Below are positions 44,011-55,132 of a stretch of DNA of 64,000 nt, one piece after another (position 1 is the first letter of the stretch; each line of letters begins with the position of its first letter). The stretch is from Brachycybe producta (Eukaryota > Arthropoda > Diplopoda > Playtdesmida > Andrognathidae), in NCBI GenBank assembly GCA_036925085.1, contig JAUPFP010000026.1:784001-848000 (forward strand), read 5' to 3'. The notes beneath the pieces were generated by a model, which saw only the letters and a program-made list of their open reading frames with translations, had not been told where the DNA came from and ran no database searches. Made by a program: the position numbers and the translations under genes.

Positions 44011-44109
44011 AAAAAAGTAGCTACATCTGTTAAGGGTTCGAGTGCAGAGTCTAGTCTTTTGTCGGTTGCAAAACCTGTGTTGTTCGAGGACAATACAAGA
44101 TGTTTAGAC

Positions 44110-47100
44110 CAAGTTGACTGAGACAGTCATGCCTTGTGAACTTCAGGTCCAACAACAAGATGAGCAGACGGCACCCAAAGTTCGTGTGAACCTTGGAGGT
44201 CATGACTTAGTGATGACTGCCGACAGTGGTACCGAAGCTTCTGTCATAAGTGAATAACTAGTCAAAGACATGAAATTGGTGATGGATCCGCTACCTTTCT
44301 GGCCAAATTTGACTGGTGCTCGAGGAAATCCATTGAATATCAAGGGACAAGTCATCGTACTTATTCAAGTCGCCGAGAAACTTGTTCAAAGAAAGCTGAT
44401 TGTCATCAAAAGACAACGTGAGGCCTTATTGGGGAAAGACCTCAGTAAGGACCTCAACCTTTGCCTTGACATGAACAAAAAGATCTATTTTGAAGAGGAA
44501 CTGTTACCAGACACTCTCCAGAAGACCCAAAGAGCAGAAGATTTTATTCAAGATCTTAAAAACAATGAAGAGGATCTTCAAGAGAAACTCTTGAATAAGG
44601 GGCTAGTTAAGGTCAATGCTCCTGAGGACCTACAGGAAGATAGTCTTCAATTCATCGACTCATGCGAAAGCATGCTCCAGCAGAGAGGAATCAAAGTTTC
44701 TCCTCTGATCATTGAAGGAAGAGGGAAGTCTAACCTTCAAATTCAGATCTTCAATCTGTCTGGAGAGGTTATTCACCTCGGAGCCAGAGAAACGATCGCA
44801 GAGATCGAGGACGCCATTACAGCTCTTGATGTGCAAGATTGAAGCTCAAAGTGACCAAGTGACAGTTAAAGACTATGTCAAATTTCAAGACAGTCTTAAT
44901 GACACTCTAAATCGTCCAAGAGAATAGCAAATGGAGATTCGGAAACTTCTCGGAGAATTCAGAGATATTTTTGCCTTCAAGACCTCGACTTGAAAGAGTC
45001 AAATATGGCAAAACACGTGATTTACACTAGTGAAAACCCGCCGGTTCGAGAACCGCTCCGGCGAACTTTACCTAATAAGATCAACTACCTTGGGCACAAG
45101 ATCAGTGCCCTTGGTATTCGACCTGATGAAGAAAAAGTGCAGACCATTCAAGGATTTCCTTTGCCGAAAAACGTGACTGATGTCAGAAGCTTCCTTGAAA
45201 TGACCGGATATTACAACTGTTTCATCGAGAATTATTCCAAGATCGCCAGACCTATGCAAGCCCTCGTCAAAAAGGACTTGGACTTCAAGTGGACTGATGA
45301 CTGCAAGGTCGCTTTTGATATTCTGAAGAAGGCTCTTTGCTCCGCTCCGATTCTAACTTTGTATTATCCGGAGGCAGAAATTGCCTTACATACCAATGCT
45401 TGTGACTACCAAATTGGTGTCATAATTTATCAGTATGCGGAAAATGAAAAGAAAACTGGAGTTCTAGGATATTACAGCCGAAAACTCCTGGGAGCAGAAC
45501 AAAACTATGGGACAACTGAAAAAGAGTGTCTCGCCATTGTTTATGGAATCGAGAAGGCATGCCCATATGTTTTCAACCGAAAATTCAAAGTGTTTACCGA
45601 TCATAAGGCCCTGTGTTATTTAAAAACAGCACAGAATGTTGATGCCTAATTAGATAAATGGCAGATGAAACTACAACCGTATGATTATACGGTAGTTTAC
45701 AAGAAGGGTAAAATGCACGTGGATGCCGACTGTGTCTCATGTTATGAGAGCAACGTTCCTGCTAGTTGGAAACAGAAGAATGGAGAGATGGAAGCTCTTG
45801 AAGATCTTCACATCTTTACTGTCGACAACGATTTTCAGTGGGAACGGGAGCAATCCCTTGATGAAGAACTTTTCCTCATCAAAGAATCACTCCACAAGGA
45901 TCGACTACATCAATATCAAAAGACGTTTGTGATAGTGAATTGCGTTTTATACCATATGAAGTATGAAGACACCGTGCCAGGACTGATGTGTACTGTGCGC
46001 CGACAAGTGAGAGTTGGGATTTTCGAAATGCTCCACAATGTGCCTGAGGCCGGACATTTCGAATTCACCAAGATGATGAGGAGAATCCAGAAGCAATTCT
46101 ATTGGAAAACTATGAAAGTAGATGTCGCCAACTGTCAGATCGTGCCACATCTGTCAATGAATGAAACTGCCGCATCAAAAAAGTACCTGGATTGCTTCAG
46201 CCAATCATTGTGGGAAATCCGACAGTGTTGGGGAATGGAACATGTGGGTCCTCTTCCGAAATCGATCAGAGGAGTCTAGCATATTCTGATTGTGGTTGAC
46301 TAAGAGACGAAGTATTGTATCACCAAAGCAGTGGCAAGAGCAACCGCTCATGCAGCAATTGCCTTCGTCAAAGATAAAATTGTGAATGAGTTTGGAGTTC
46401 CTCAGAAGATCATCACTGATCGAGGATCCCAATTCTTGAGTAACGAGACTCAAGCATTTTTTAAGTCTTATGCATTCCAGCATGCCGCAACAACCGCCTA
46501 TCATTCTCAAGCTGATGGGTTGGCAGAAAGAACTAATCATAATAATGGAAGTGGTGAAATGTCACTTGGATGTCCTTTAAAAGAAGTTAGGTGACACAGT
46601 TATGGCCTACAATCTTGTAGAACATAACTCTACAGAATTTTCACCGTATCAATTGATGTTCGGGCGCAAGCCCAGGACCACATTAGACAAGGATGTTGGA
46701 CAGTCCGATCCAGCCAGAAACATCGTATGATTCCGGATTACAAGCCGGGTCAGAAAGTGCTAATAAGAGATCGTGTGCCAAAGCCAGGAATGGCTCAGAA
46801 ACTGATCCGGCCAAATAAAGAACCCTGCATTGTCAGGAAGAAAGTAACCGACTTAGTCTACGAGATCGAGTACATTAATCGATCTGTTCTGACTATGAGA
46901 GACACTCAACACTCAACAAATGAGACCCTATTTCGAGACCAATGACCTGAGGGCTACTCAAACAAACTTACCTGATGATGTCGAAGAAGTTGCTAGCGCC
47001 AAGGAAGTATCCGATGCTGAGGAAAATGGTATCGAAGCAGACGACGACTCAACTGTTGAGAATACTTCAGAGGGTCATCATGAAGAAGTTATCCCTGATG

Positions 47101-47200
47101 CCAGCCAAGAACCTCATCAAGATACTTCTGAAAAAGAAAACAAAGAGATTCCAGAGATACCACTGGAACAACCTAAGAAAAAATGTGGGAGACCGTAGAA
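44110..47200 (+). pseudogene. pol: Pol of element C, RT core deleted
   Basis: Protease has DSG in TADSGTEASVIS (about 44215). The RT region jumps from PVREPLRRTL (about 45055) to INYLGHKIS (about 45085), so the palm with YxDD, about 200 residues in element B, is missing. Connection and RNase H follow (HTNACDY, 45390; TDHKALC, 45597), then HVDADC (45717). Integrase keeps NVPEAGHF (46036) and TDRGSQF (46417) and GLAERTN (46517), but its cysteine pair is damaged. Stops at 45647, 46277 and 46592, a frameshift before 46920 and other lesions confirm a dead copy. The 3' end and 3' LTR are absent; another element begins near 47250. Confidence 0.88.
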
Positions 47201-47249
47201 AACTGCTCCAAAAGAAACAGTTCAATTGGATTCCCGTGTGCAAACACAA

Positions 47250-48746
47250 AGCGATGAAAGTTCAAGATGGCTGAGAGGAACATAAAGAATAAAAGTCCAA
47301 GATGGCTGGGCTTTTATAGGAAAGAGTGAAGAAAGCTGAATTGCTCAAAAGTGTAGAGGATTCTGGTGTGGTGCCCACACGAAAAAAAAATCTATTTTAT
47401 TGAAAAGAGCAAATCAGTGTAGAAATGGAAAATTGATGTCTGTTTAGAAAGAAAAGTTCTTATTAAACAAGAAGAAATGTTCAGACTGTTGAATTTAGAT
47501 GTCTTCACTGGTGGATGGCTCTAGATGAAAAGGGCAGAGTCACTGGCAGTGAGGAACTATGTTGAGTGATGAGAAGAGGTCCATAGGTGGTGCTGTGGTG
47601 GCCATTTCCGGCTGTTGAATTTATTGCAATGTCCGAAAATGTTCAAAACGATGAAATCCGTCAGGTGGCGCTTGATGGTCACCAGGAGGAAGAACACAAA
47701 AAGTGAGAAAAGTTCAAATGAAAAGAGAACTTTTCTCTAGAAAGAGAAACTCTACCAGGGGTGTGCGAATGCAGGCCCTTTGGAAGAGAAGAAAGGAGCA
47801 AGGAACAAAAAGAGAAGAGAAGATACAACAAAATGTTCACATGGAGCGAAAAACCGCTCCATTGGCACTTTTTGAAGAGTTTCCGGTCAAACCAAGATGG
47901 CGGCCATTGCTTCAATGGTGTCCAATGGAGAAGTTCATATGAAGTACTTTGAGGTGATGATGAAGAGTGTTGAAGATGATGACTTGGGACATAGAGAGTC
48001 CCAAGGGAAGCATAATGGATGAACAAAAAAACAAAGAGAAGAGGGGACAAGAGAGTCCCACGTGGCTAGAAAAAGAGTGTTTTAGCTTGTAAGCCCCTAA
48101 AATGATACGGAGTTAGGACGAAAACTTGCTAGGAAAATTAAAATAAAAGAGTGAAGACAATAGGCACATTTAAAAGACACACACGTCTTTTAAAGGCCTA
48201 TTAATAAGTGGAAAGACAAGTAGCCGAGATTTGTTTGCTCACCTCACAATGATACGGAGTTTCGGCTGAGCAAACTCTTCTCGGAGATTAAAAAGAATTG
48301 GTTTGAAGTGTTGCCCACCTACCACCCAATGATACGGAGGAAGGTCAAGTGGGTTTCACTTCGAAACATAAAGAAGAGTTAAGAAAACAGGGATGACAAT
48401 GAAACATAGAACATAAAAAACAAAAACATTTACGGAAACATGTGTCCACAACAGTTGCCTCCGTGTTCCCCCGAGTGCTAAGCGGATGGCAGACAAAAGT
48501 TTTTTCTCCACGTGTCTCTCTGGACAGGACACAGAATCGCGCAGTCGACACGTGGTGTGTGTAGCCACAAGTCTCTTTCGTGATTCCACATAAAACGGCG
48601 CCACGCGGTTGACTTCTGGTGCGATCGTCGGTCTCCACATGTGGCTCCAACATAGAAAGGACGGACGAAGGATCATGAGGCACAATCACGAAACTTAGGA
48701 CAAAGGACGGCTTCTGTAGACAGGTCGGGGAAGGCAAATGGAGGCA
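47250..48746 (-). mobile_element. Leader of a B-like element, minus strand
   Basis: The reverse complement matches the leader of element B (about 23415-25150): CCGACCTGT-ACAGAAGCCGTCC, one GGAGACC-CGAT unit, CACGTGG, TCTTCATCATCACCTCA, GACATTGCAATAAA and CAGCCATCTTGAAC. The pol part is not present. It meets the tail of element C head to head near 47250. Confidence 0.85.
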
Positions 48747-48764
48747 TACCCCGCACCTTCACCA
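48747..48764 (-). promoter_or_regulatory. Primer-binding site, minus-strand element
   Basis: Reverse complement TGGTGAAGGTGCGGGGTA, two bases inside the LTR end. Confidence 0.8.
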
Positions 48765-48766
48765 AA

Positions 48767-49468
48767 TGTGAGCTTCTGACATCGACCTCCTAATTTTACC
48801 AGCTTATAGATGGTGTTTTCTACGACTCGTTTCTTTTCTTTATCGTGCGGTACCCGCACGAACAAGATCCGAGTTACAGAAATAGCTGGATGGAGTTGGA
48901 TTACAATCAGCCTCCTGCATGGGGGTGAAATCGATGCAGGAGGATGGTGGCCATCCTTCTCTCGGTCGATGCTGATGTACATCTTCTCCAATGTGTTGTT
49001 ACCGATAGAAGATGTAGCTTTTTCAGGATCGTACGTCTCCTGCCTTATGATGTCTCTGGCCTCTGTAGAGAAGTGATTAGTTACCGAACATAGAGACAAC
49101 ACTGTTTTCCATTATAAACACTTTTTATTCATCCTAGTATGGAAACACTTAGTTTACAAGGATGAATATTGAATATCAAAGGTGCGTCCTCATGCTGATG
49201 ATGTGATACGGATAAATATCTACGTAGTACAAAAGAGAGCAAAGACAAGGACGAGGAACAAAGAGGAACACGGTCCTTTTATACCTTGAACGTGTGTACA
49301 CCAACGAGGTGTAACCAGGTCTAAGTGACCATGGTCCTAAGTGTATCACTCCGCCACTTCGATGTGCGTCAGAAGTGTGAGTCAGAGGGGAGAGAGGGAC
49401 AAGCAGGAGTTGTTTACCCCCCCCCCAGGCTATGGTTTTGGCGGGAACGGGAGTTGCTGGGTGTGACA
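48767..49468 (-). mobile_element. LTR of the minus-strand B-like element, 702 bp
   Basis: On the minus strand it starts TGTCACACCCAGCAACTCCCG and ends CAGAAGCTCACA. It matches the element B LTR over most of its length (CCGCCAAAACCATAGCCTGG, GGTATAAAAGGACC, GATGGAGAAGATGT). Its outer edge is 97 bp upstream of Wnt6 exon 4. Confidence 0.88.
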
Positions 49469-49564
49469 AATGAATTATGTTTCAGCATGATGTTTTGGGC
49501 TTCTTTATATTTTTAAGTTGGAATATGTTGGCTATTTATTAGTGTATGACTTTTTTATTTCCAG

Positions 49565-50026
49565 GCAGTTAAGAACTACATGAGAACAGAGTGCAAATGC
49601 CATGGACTATCTGGTTCTTGCACATTGAAAGCATGCTGGCGGAAAATGCCCTTATTTCGTGATGTAGGTCACCACCTTAAAGACAGATTCGATGGTGCTG
49701 CCAAAGTTATTCCTGGTAACGATGGCAAATCAATTATTCCAGAAGGTCCGACAATAAAACCTCCAAGTAAAGAAGATCTCATTTATTCAGAAGAATCACC
49801 TGATTACTGTGGCTTTGACCATCGTACAGGTTCATTAGGCACTCAAGGACGCGAGTGTAACCATACTTCGATGGGTGTCGATGGGTGCGATCTGTTGTGC
49901 TGTGGTAAAGGATTTCGTAAAGAACAAGTACGAGAGAAAGAAAACTGCCGATGTCGCTTCAAGTGGTGTTGTGAAGTGACTTGTGATACTTGTGACATCA
50001 AACGAATTGTCAGTAGGTGTTTATGA
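49565..50026 (+). CDS. Wnt6: Wnt6, last coding exon
   Basis: After TTTATTTCCAG (phase 0), 153 codons from AVKNYMRTECKCHGLSGSC to VSRCL and a TGA. CHGLSGSC includes the serine that carries palmitoleate in Wnt proteins (by homology). RFDGAAKVIPGNDGKS and IKPPSKEDLIY are Wnt6-type rather than Wnt1, 4, 5 or 7-type. DGCDLLCCGKGF and CRCRFKWCCEVTC form the cysteine-rich C-terminal domain. It contributes 16 cysteines, giving 24 in the three exons. An N-glycosylation site (NHTS) is present. The frame has no lesion. Confidence 0.95.
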   Translation, partial: AVKNYMRTECKCHGLSGSCTLKACWRKMPLFRDVGHHLKDRFDGAAKVIPGNDGKSIIPEGPTIKPPSKEDLIYSEESPDYCGFDHRTGSLGTQGRECNHTSMGVDGCDLLCCGKGFRKEQVREKENCRCRFKWCCEVTCDTCDIKRIVSRCL

Positions 50027-50044
50027 ATTCAAAATTTTAAACAT

Positions 50045-50050
50045 AATAAA
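50045..50050 (+). terminator. First AATAAA after the Wnt6 stop
   Basis: AATAAA 19 bases after the stop codon. Further AATAAA or ATTAATAAA motifs occur near 50326 and 50379, so the real poly(A) site is undecided. Confidence 0.4.
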
Positions 50051-50059
50051 TTTTAAACA

Positions 50060-50098
50060 TAGTTTAGTTTCAATACAGGTCGTATTGAAACTAAACTA
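50060..50098 (+). promoter_or_regulatory. Perfect 17-bp hairpin in the Wnt6 3' UTR
   Basis: TAGTTTAGTTTCAATAC and GTATTGAAACTAAACTA pair perfectly across the loop AGGTC, 34 bases after the stop codon and 10 bases after AATAAA. It could be an RNA element, a binding site or a tiny MITE relic. The function is unknown. Confidence 0.8.
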
Positions 50099-50949
50099 AA
50101 TTCACAAAACATCACAATGGAAGAAAAAAATGGCTGACTTAATTATTTGATTTAATCCTTTCGGAAATTCTTCTGTGTTCTGGTCACGCACAATTTAACA
50201 ATTGAAATGAATTTGTGTATCATAGTTTCAATTGTTGTCGAAGTCAAGATACATTGTGTTTTAAAACTACATTATTACTTCATAATATATGCTTAACTGA
50301 CACTGTTTTTTTATGAAGTCTCATTAATAAAAATGTCCTACATCTTATAGTTTGATATAACTAATTAGTGCATATTTCAATAAATTGTATCATCTACAAC
50401 GTATGTTCACTGTTTATTAATGAAAAGAAATTTGTAAAGTTTATTGTGTTACTCAAGTGAATTAATCATTCTAGATTTCCAAGATTTCCAGAATCCCTGA
50501 TTTTCAGATTTTCAATTCGCATTCCAAGTAATTTATTAATCACTAACATTTTTAATGTTTCGAAAACGCTTAAGTCTAGAGCAGGGAGCATGTTCACTAC
50601 TCATTATGCTGTGTTAAATATTTCATGTTGCAGGAGTGATTACGTAATGAAAAGCTAGAAAAGTTTAAAATTCATGGAATAAAGAAGGCGGAATAAGCGA
50701 ACTCATTTTGAACATTAAGGTGGCTGAATAAATATTTATTTTGTTTCCCTCACCCGCGGTTTTAAAGTGTTTTTTTTATGATGATATATCTTCAAAAATA
50801 AAAATTTTATGATAGTTTGAAAAAGGCCAAATTAATATAGTTTTCATGAAATGTCAATTGGTCATTTTCAAACTACTAGAATGTGACAGACATTTATCGA
50901 CTTCGTAAAACATGCTTTTTTGTGGACACAAGGTGAGTTCACACTTGTC
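50099..50949 (+). other. Wnt6 3' UTR or flank, no further gene seen
   Basis: AT-rich, without recognisable ORFs or repeat ends. Confidence 0.5.
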
Positions 50950-51681
50950 TCGAAAGTGGTTGGCTAAGTCATTTATTTTACCTGATCTGGGAGGATGATT
51001 CCAATATAATACCTTTTTAACATCCTCACTTGAAAAAGACTCTTACGGCTTCGAGCATTTTTTGTAGTCTGTATTCCATCAGGCTTGCGCCTGATAAATT
51101 GCTTCTGAAGATCAGATTGACTGCTTGTCTGTTGTAGTTCAGGCTTGCACCTGGTTGTCTTCCTTCTTGGATGATGGCTAGGTAAAAGGCTGAAATTGAT
51201 GATGATGTTGCATATTCGAAAATGAAATAAATTCACCACGGTTTTAAATGCAAAAATAACTTGGATTTAATGCAGGTATAAGCATATAAAACTTGGTAAC
51301 GAAAAACTGTTCTTAACGCAATAACTGGCATAGATTCGGTTTATTCACAACTACTTTAAAATCGAGCATAGATTCTCTATTTGGAAAGTACTTTAGACTC
51401 GAAACAAAAACCGGCATAGATTCTCTGCTTAAAAGATTGCTTCAATAATTGAAAAATGCTAGAAATATAGGATGACGGATTCCCAGGGCACATTTATATT
51501 TGGTCACTTAAGGAGTTTGGGCCCAATTGGACCAATCAATGGATTTGTCCAGTTGGCCAAAATAAATTGCATTCTTTTTCTCACCAACGTATAAACTTTG
51601 AAAACAAACACAAATTAAAATTAAAAATGCATGAAGATCAATCAAGCTTAAACGAATACAAAGGGACAAAAGGGTGACACA
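50950..51681 (-). mobile_element. C-type LTR remnant, minus strand
   Basis: On the minus strand it begins TGTGTCACCCTTTTGTCC and contains AATCCATTGATTGGTCCA...TGGGCC, GTGCCCTG-GAATCC, CTAAAGTACTTTCC and AGGTGCAAGCCTG. These are comparable in order with the LTR of element C (TCCATTGATTGGTCTATTTGGGCC, GTGCCCTGAGAATCC, AAAGTACTA, AGGTGCAAACCTG). The 3' limit is uncertain. Confidence 0.6.
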
Positions 51682-51689
51682 TACACTCA

Positions 51690-52660
51690 TTTATCAGATT
51701 TGGATCAAACAGTGCAAACAGTACCGAGTGACTCAAAAGCTAAACACTTACAGGGCCCAACAAAAGTAAAAAGATCGATGAAATATAAAACAAACACTGA
51801 ACGGCCTGGAACATCTCACACAAGTAAGAGCATGCTGGACCATACCCACTATGTCAAGAAAGCTCAGATGGATGGTCGGTCAATGCATGACATTGTCATC
51901 GGCAAGCCACCATCATCTCCGAAGTTGTTCGTCGTATTGAATCCATGGGTTCGATTGGTGGGAAATCTCCACCAAGTGAAATAGCCTGTATTTCAGGTCG
52001 AGGGCAACCTGATGAATGAAGTCAGTGTTCCTGCCAAACATGGTCCCATAACTCCCGGAGGGGGTACACCCTTTTTTCTACATATTGGCGAAGGGATTTT
52101 TTGAGCGGAAGGAAGGTGTATTGGTACAGAGCCTTCGTATTCCACAGAATATTTTCCTTAATAACTGGCTTAGTCTGTTTCAGGACCAGCCAGGAATTAA
52201 GGGCTACCAATACCAGAGTTACTGCCACCTGCAAAAGCCACTTCCAGACCTGTAGGTAGCAATGTTGCCACCTTGCAACATGAACCATGTGCTTGGATTT
52301 GGTTGTGGGAGTTAGCCAGTGCTGATAGTCATCAACCTGGTATGCCTGGATTTTTGTGTTCGGACGACAGCCCCATTTGTCCAACAACTGCTATGATGCG
52401 ACCTAGAAGGTATGGTAGCTGAGTATGTGATGCTGCCTCTTCCAAGGTGTGAAACCGATCCTGCAGTTGCCCTGGTGGACCTCCTAACCAGTCGTGGTCT
52501 GCATTTGAGACCACAACTCCTCCAGATGGGCATCAAAGTGTTTTGACGTCTGGAAGAGGACAGACTCAAGAGGGTGTCTTTCGATCTTATGCTTGGGTGG
52601 CACAACACCCAGTTGAGCCTGCAGAGGATTCTTCGGTGGGCCAAGTCGGATTGTTTGACA
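51690..52660 (+). pseudogene. Relic of an A-type accessory 3' ORF (remnant D)
   Basis: Protein-level matches to element A in order: MDGRSMHDIVIG (51868), LNNWLSLFQDQPG (about 52158), a YQYQSY-type block, LPPCNMNHVLGFGCG (52268), the LL-CDLEGM stretch (52387), LPRCETDPAVALVDLLTSR (52437) and LGWHNTQ (52589). Several stops and frameshifts are present. It gives independent support for the conserved parts of the accessory protein. Confidence 0.75.
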
Positions 52661-52689
52661 CTTTTCATGCTCTTTCCAATGATGCAAAA

Positions 52690-53044
52690 AAATATTGTAT
52701 ACTATACAGGTTTTAAAGTTATGAATTATTAAAATAATGAAAGTGTTTCAATTTTTGCTTATTAAGCTTATTAAAAGTGTTTTAATGAAATAATTAATTG
52801 TCATACTAATATTTTCTGGGCCGAATTGCCCATCATCATCTATTATCATTCATCATCATCACTTAGTGACCCACACTGTGTGGGAGGTGGTTCAGAGAAA
52901 GAAGAAGAAAACTCATTTTCAAAGAACATGTCGATTGCACAAGAACAAGTACCAACGTGATGCCCCAGTGGACAGTGGTTTTGTTAGAGATCCTGGTAGA
53001 GTAAATCCAGATTATGCCACTGGTGGTGCTTGTCCTAAAGTTGT
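52690..53044. other. Spacer without recognised features
   Basis: It has a short CATCAT-rich run (about 52830-52860) and otherwise no feature. The LTR of element E begins at 53045. Confidence 0.5.
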
Positions 53045-53921
53045 TGTGACACCCTGTATCTGCATACTTGTTTAACACCTCGTAGAAATCCCCTTATTGA
53101 ATGGCACTCCATTGAGAACAGATGACCAGACTTGGGTGGCCATAATTCTTAGCAATTCGAAGAACCAAGACAAACCGTGAGAAATTGGGAAAAGAGTCAA
53201 AAAGTGCCTTTCCTTAAAAAGTAATATCCCCAGCCTAGGGCAATGATTGGCCCAGTTGGCCTGTCATTGATCCCTTAGGTGACAATTGCTCCCTCTCATG
53301 ACAGAACGAATGTGCTGTGAAACTTATGTTTGAGAAGAGTTCTGAATAGAGATTCGATGAGGACAGTACAAGTTTTAGAGTTTGAATATTCTGTTCTAGA
53401 GTAAACAAAGTGTGAAGTTTCAGAAAGTAATTCTGAAACTTTGAGTGAATATCATATTCAAGTATTTAGTATAAAATTGTATCATCAATGTAAAGGATAT
53501 AACCATGTAATCATACAAAGTTGTTATATATAAAGAACCCTTTTATACCTCATAAGTGTTGCATAAGTTTATTTTACAACAGTGAAAATAATGAATGTAG
53601 AGACTTTAGCCTATATCTCCAGCACCAACAGAGGCACTCAGAAACCTACTGAGTCCCTCTCATTGGCACCTTCAGATCAGGCTAAAAAAGACCAAGTTGA
53701 GACTGAGTGTGTTCCAACTCAAGGAGTGAGGAGGGCCACAGTCGGCCCCGGCTAAAACAGTAAAGTATTTTTGTGGGTTTTTGAGGATTAACTGTACTCG
53801 AGAGACTGTGTGATCAGTGCAAGTCACTGGACTATCAGAATGTCGCATGCGGTTAAACAAGGGGCTGTTCTGACCCAGCACCATCACATAGTGGTGGTGC
53901 CAAAAGGCCAGCCTCATCACA
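53045..53921 (+). mobile_element. 5' LTR of Ty3/gypsy element E, 877 bp
   Basis: Begins TGTGACACCCTGTATCTGC and ends GCCTCATCACA, like the LTR of element C. TATATATAAAGAACCC (about 53526) is TATA-like. A primer-binding site follows. Confidence 0.8.
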
Positions 53922-53923
53922 AT

Positions 53924-55132
53924 ATGGTAGAGGTGCAGGGTGTAGTGCCACTAATGACTGATAAAGAAGATGAATCTACTGGAGGAGCTTCAACTACACC
54001 AAGACCTGCGAGAAAGACATCAAGAGTGATGCCTGAAGAGGTCCTTCAACTGACTGCACAGATGAAAAGGCAAGTCACCACAGAGTACCTGTCAAGTCTA
54101 TAGACCAAAAAGCAAAAGGAGTCCATGCTCAATGTATTTGGATTCACTAGCAAGCCGGATTCAACCCAAACGAGTGAGTTTGCAACAGTTCACGATATTC
54201 AAAGTGAATTTCGAGGGGCGCACCCAAGAGATAAGGTCATGCCACACCCAGAGCCAGTGCAAGCATGCATGAACATTAGAGCTATCACATTAGAAGACGA
54301 CATCGAAGCACCATCATGCCGAGAACTAGTTAAAAGATATCATGGTCGCCATCCACTCGAAACACTTCAGCATTTCGACAGCATCATGTCAGTGCATGAA
54401 TTTCTGCAGCATTTTGAGAATATTGCAAATATTCAAGAGTGGAACAATGTACACAGACTGTACTTCACCAAAACAGCATTAATAGGCTATGCCCAGGAGT
54501 GGTTAGCAGGTTTCTCGAGAGAACACAAGAAACCAACATGGACCGATCTTCGCCAAGTGCTAGTAGACGCGTTTGGAAAGGCCGACAATGCGGTACGAAT
54601 TCAAGAAAAATTCGAGAATATGAGGCAATGTAAGGTTGAGAATTCAGCAGTTTACATGCAAAATTATTTGCGAATGTCCTACCTGTTATGCCCAAAGATC
54701 CCAGAGCCAGTACACATGCCGAATTTGCGTAAGACCCTGCATACTATCATTCGACAGCACACCAAGACATGTCCAATCACAGACACTAAAGAATTTGTTC
54801 AGTTCATAAATCGAGTCAAATCGATTTTGATTATGGATAAAGAGTGGGAGATTGTGGAGCAAAGCGTGCTTCAGCCCTTCCAACCCAAGCAACAATCTGG
54901 TCAGCAGCACCAGAAAGGTAAAAAGAATCAGCAGAAAGGATCATTCGACAACAGAGTATATGCCATCGTAGCACAGAGCAATGCTCCAAGATCTGGTCGA
55001 CCGAAAAAGCAAGAAGGCCAGAAACCACAAAGAAATAGAGGACAAAAACCTAAAGTACCTTTAGAGGAGGTCATGTGCTTTAATGGGTTGCCAAAAAAGA
55101 CATATTGGCAGGAATTGTCCACTGCCCGATAA
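53924..55132 (+). pseudogene. gag: Gag of element E, nearly intact
   Basis: The frame starting at or after ATG 53924 is broken only by TAG 54101-54103, then runs 335 codons to 55132. A capsid-like domain (about 54320-54760) has LETLQHFDSI, FLQHFENIANIQEWN, GYAQEWLAGF and LRQVLVDAFG, in keeping with retrotransposon Gag. It is followed by a Gln/Lys-rich basic region. The zinc knuckle is split by a frameshift near 55085: a Cys at ~55077 is in this frame, and the remaining C, H and C (CQKRHIGRNC) are in the next. Confidence 0.8.
53925..53942 (+). promoter_or_regulatory. Primer-binding site of element E
   Basis: TGGTAGAGGTGCAGGGTG, three bases after the LTR. The overlapping ATG at 53924 is in frame with gag. 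Confidence 0.75.
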
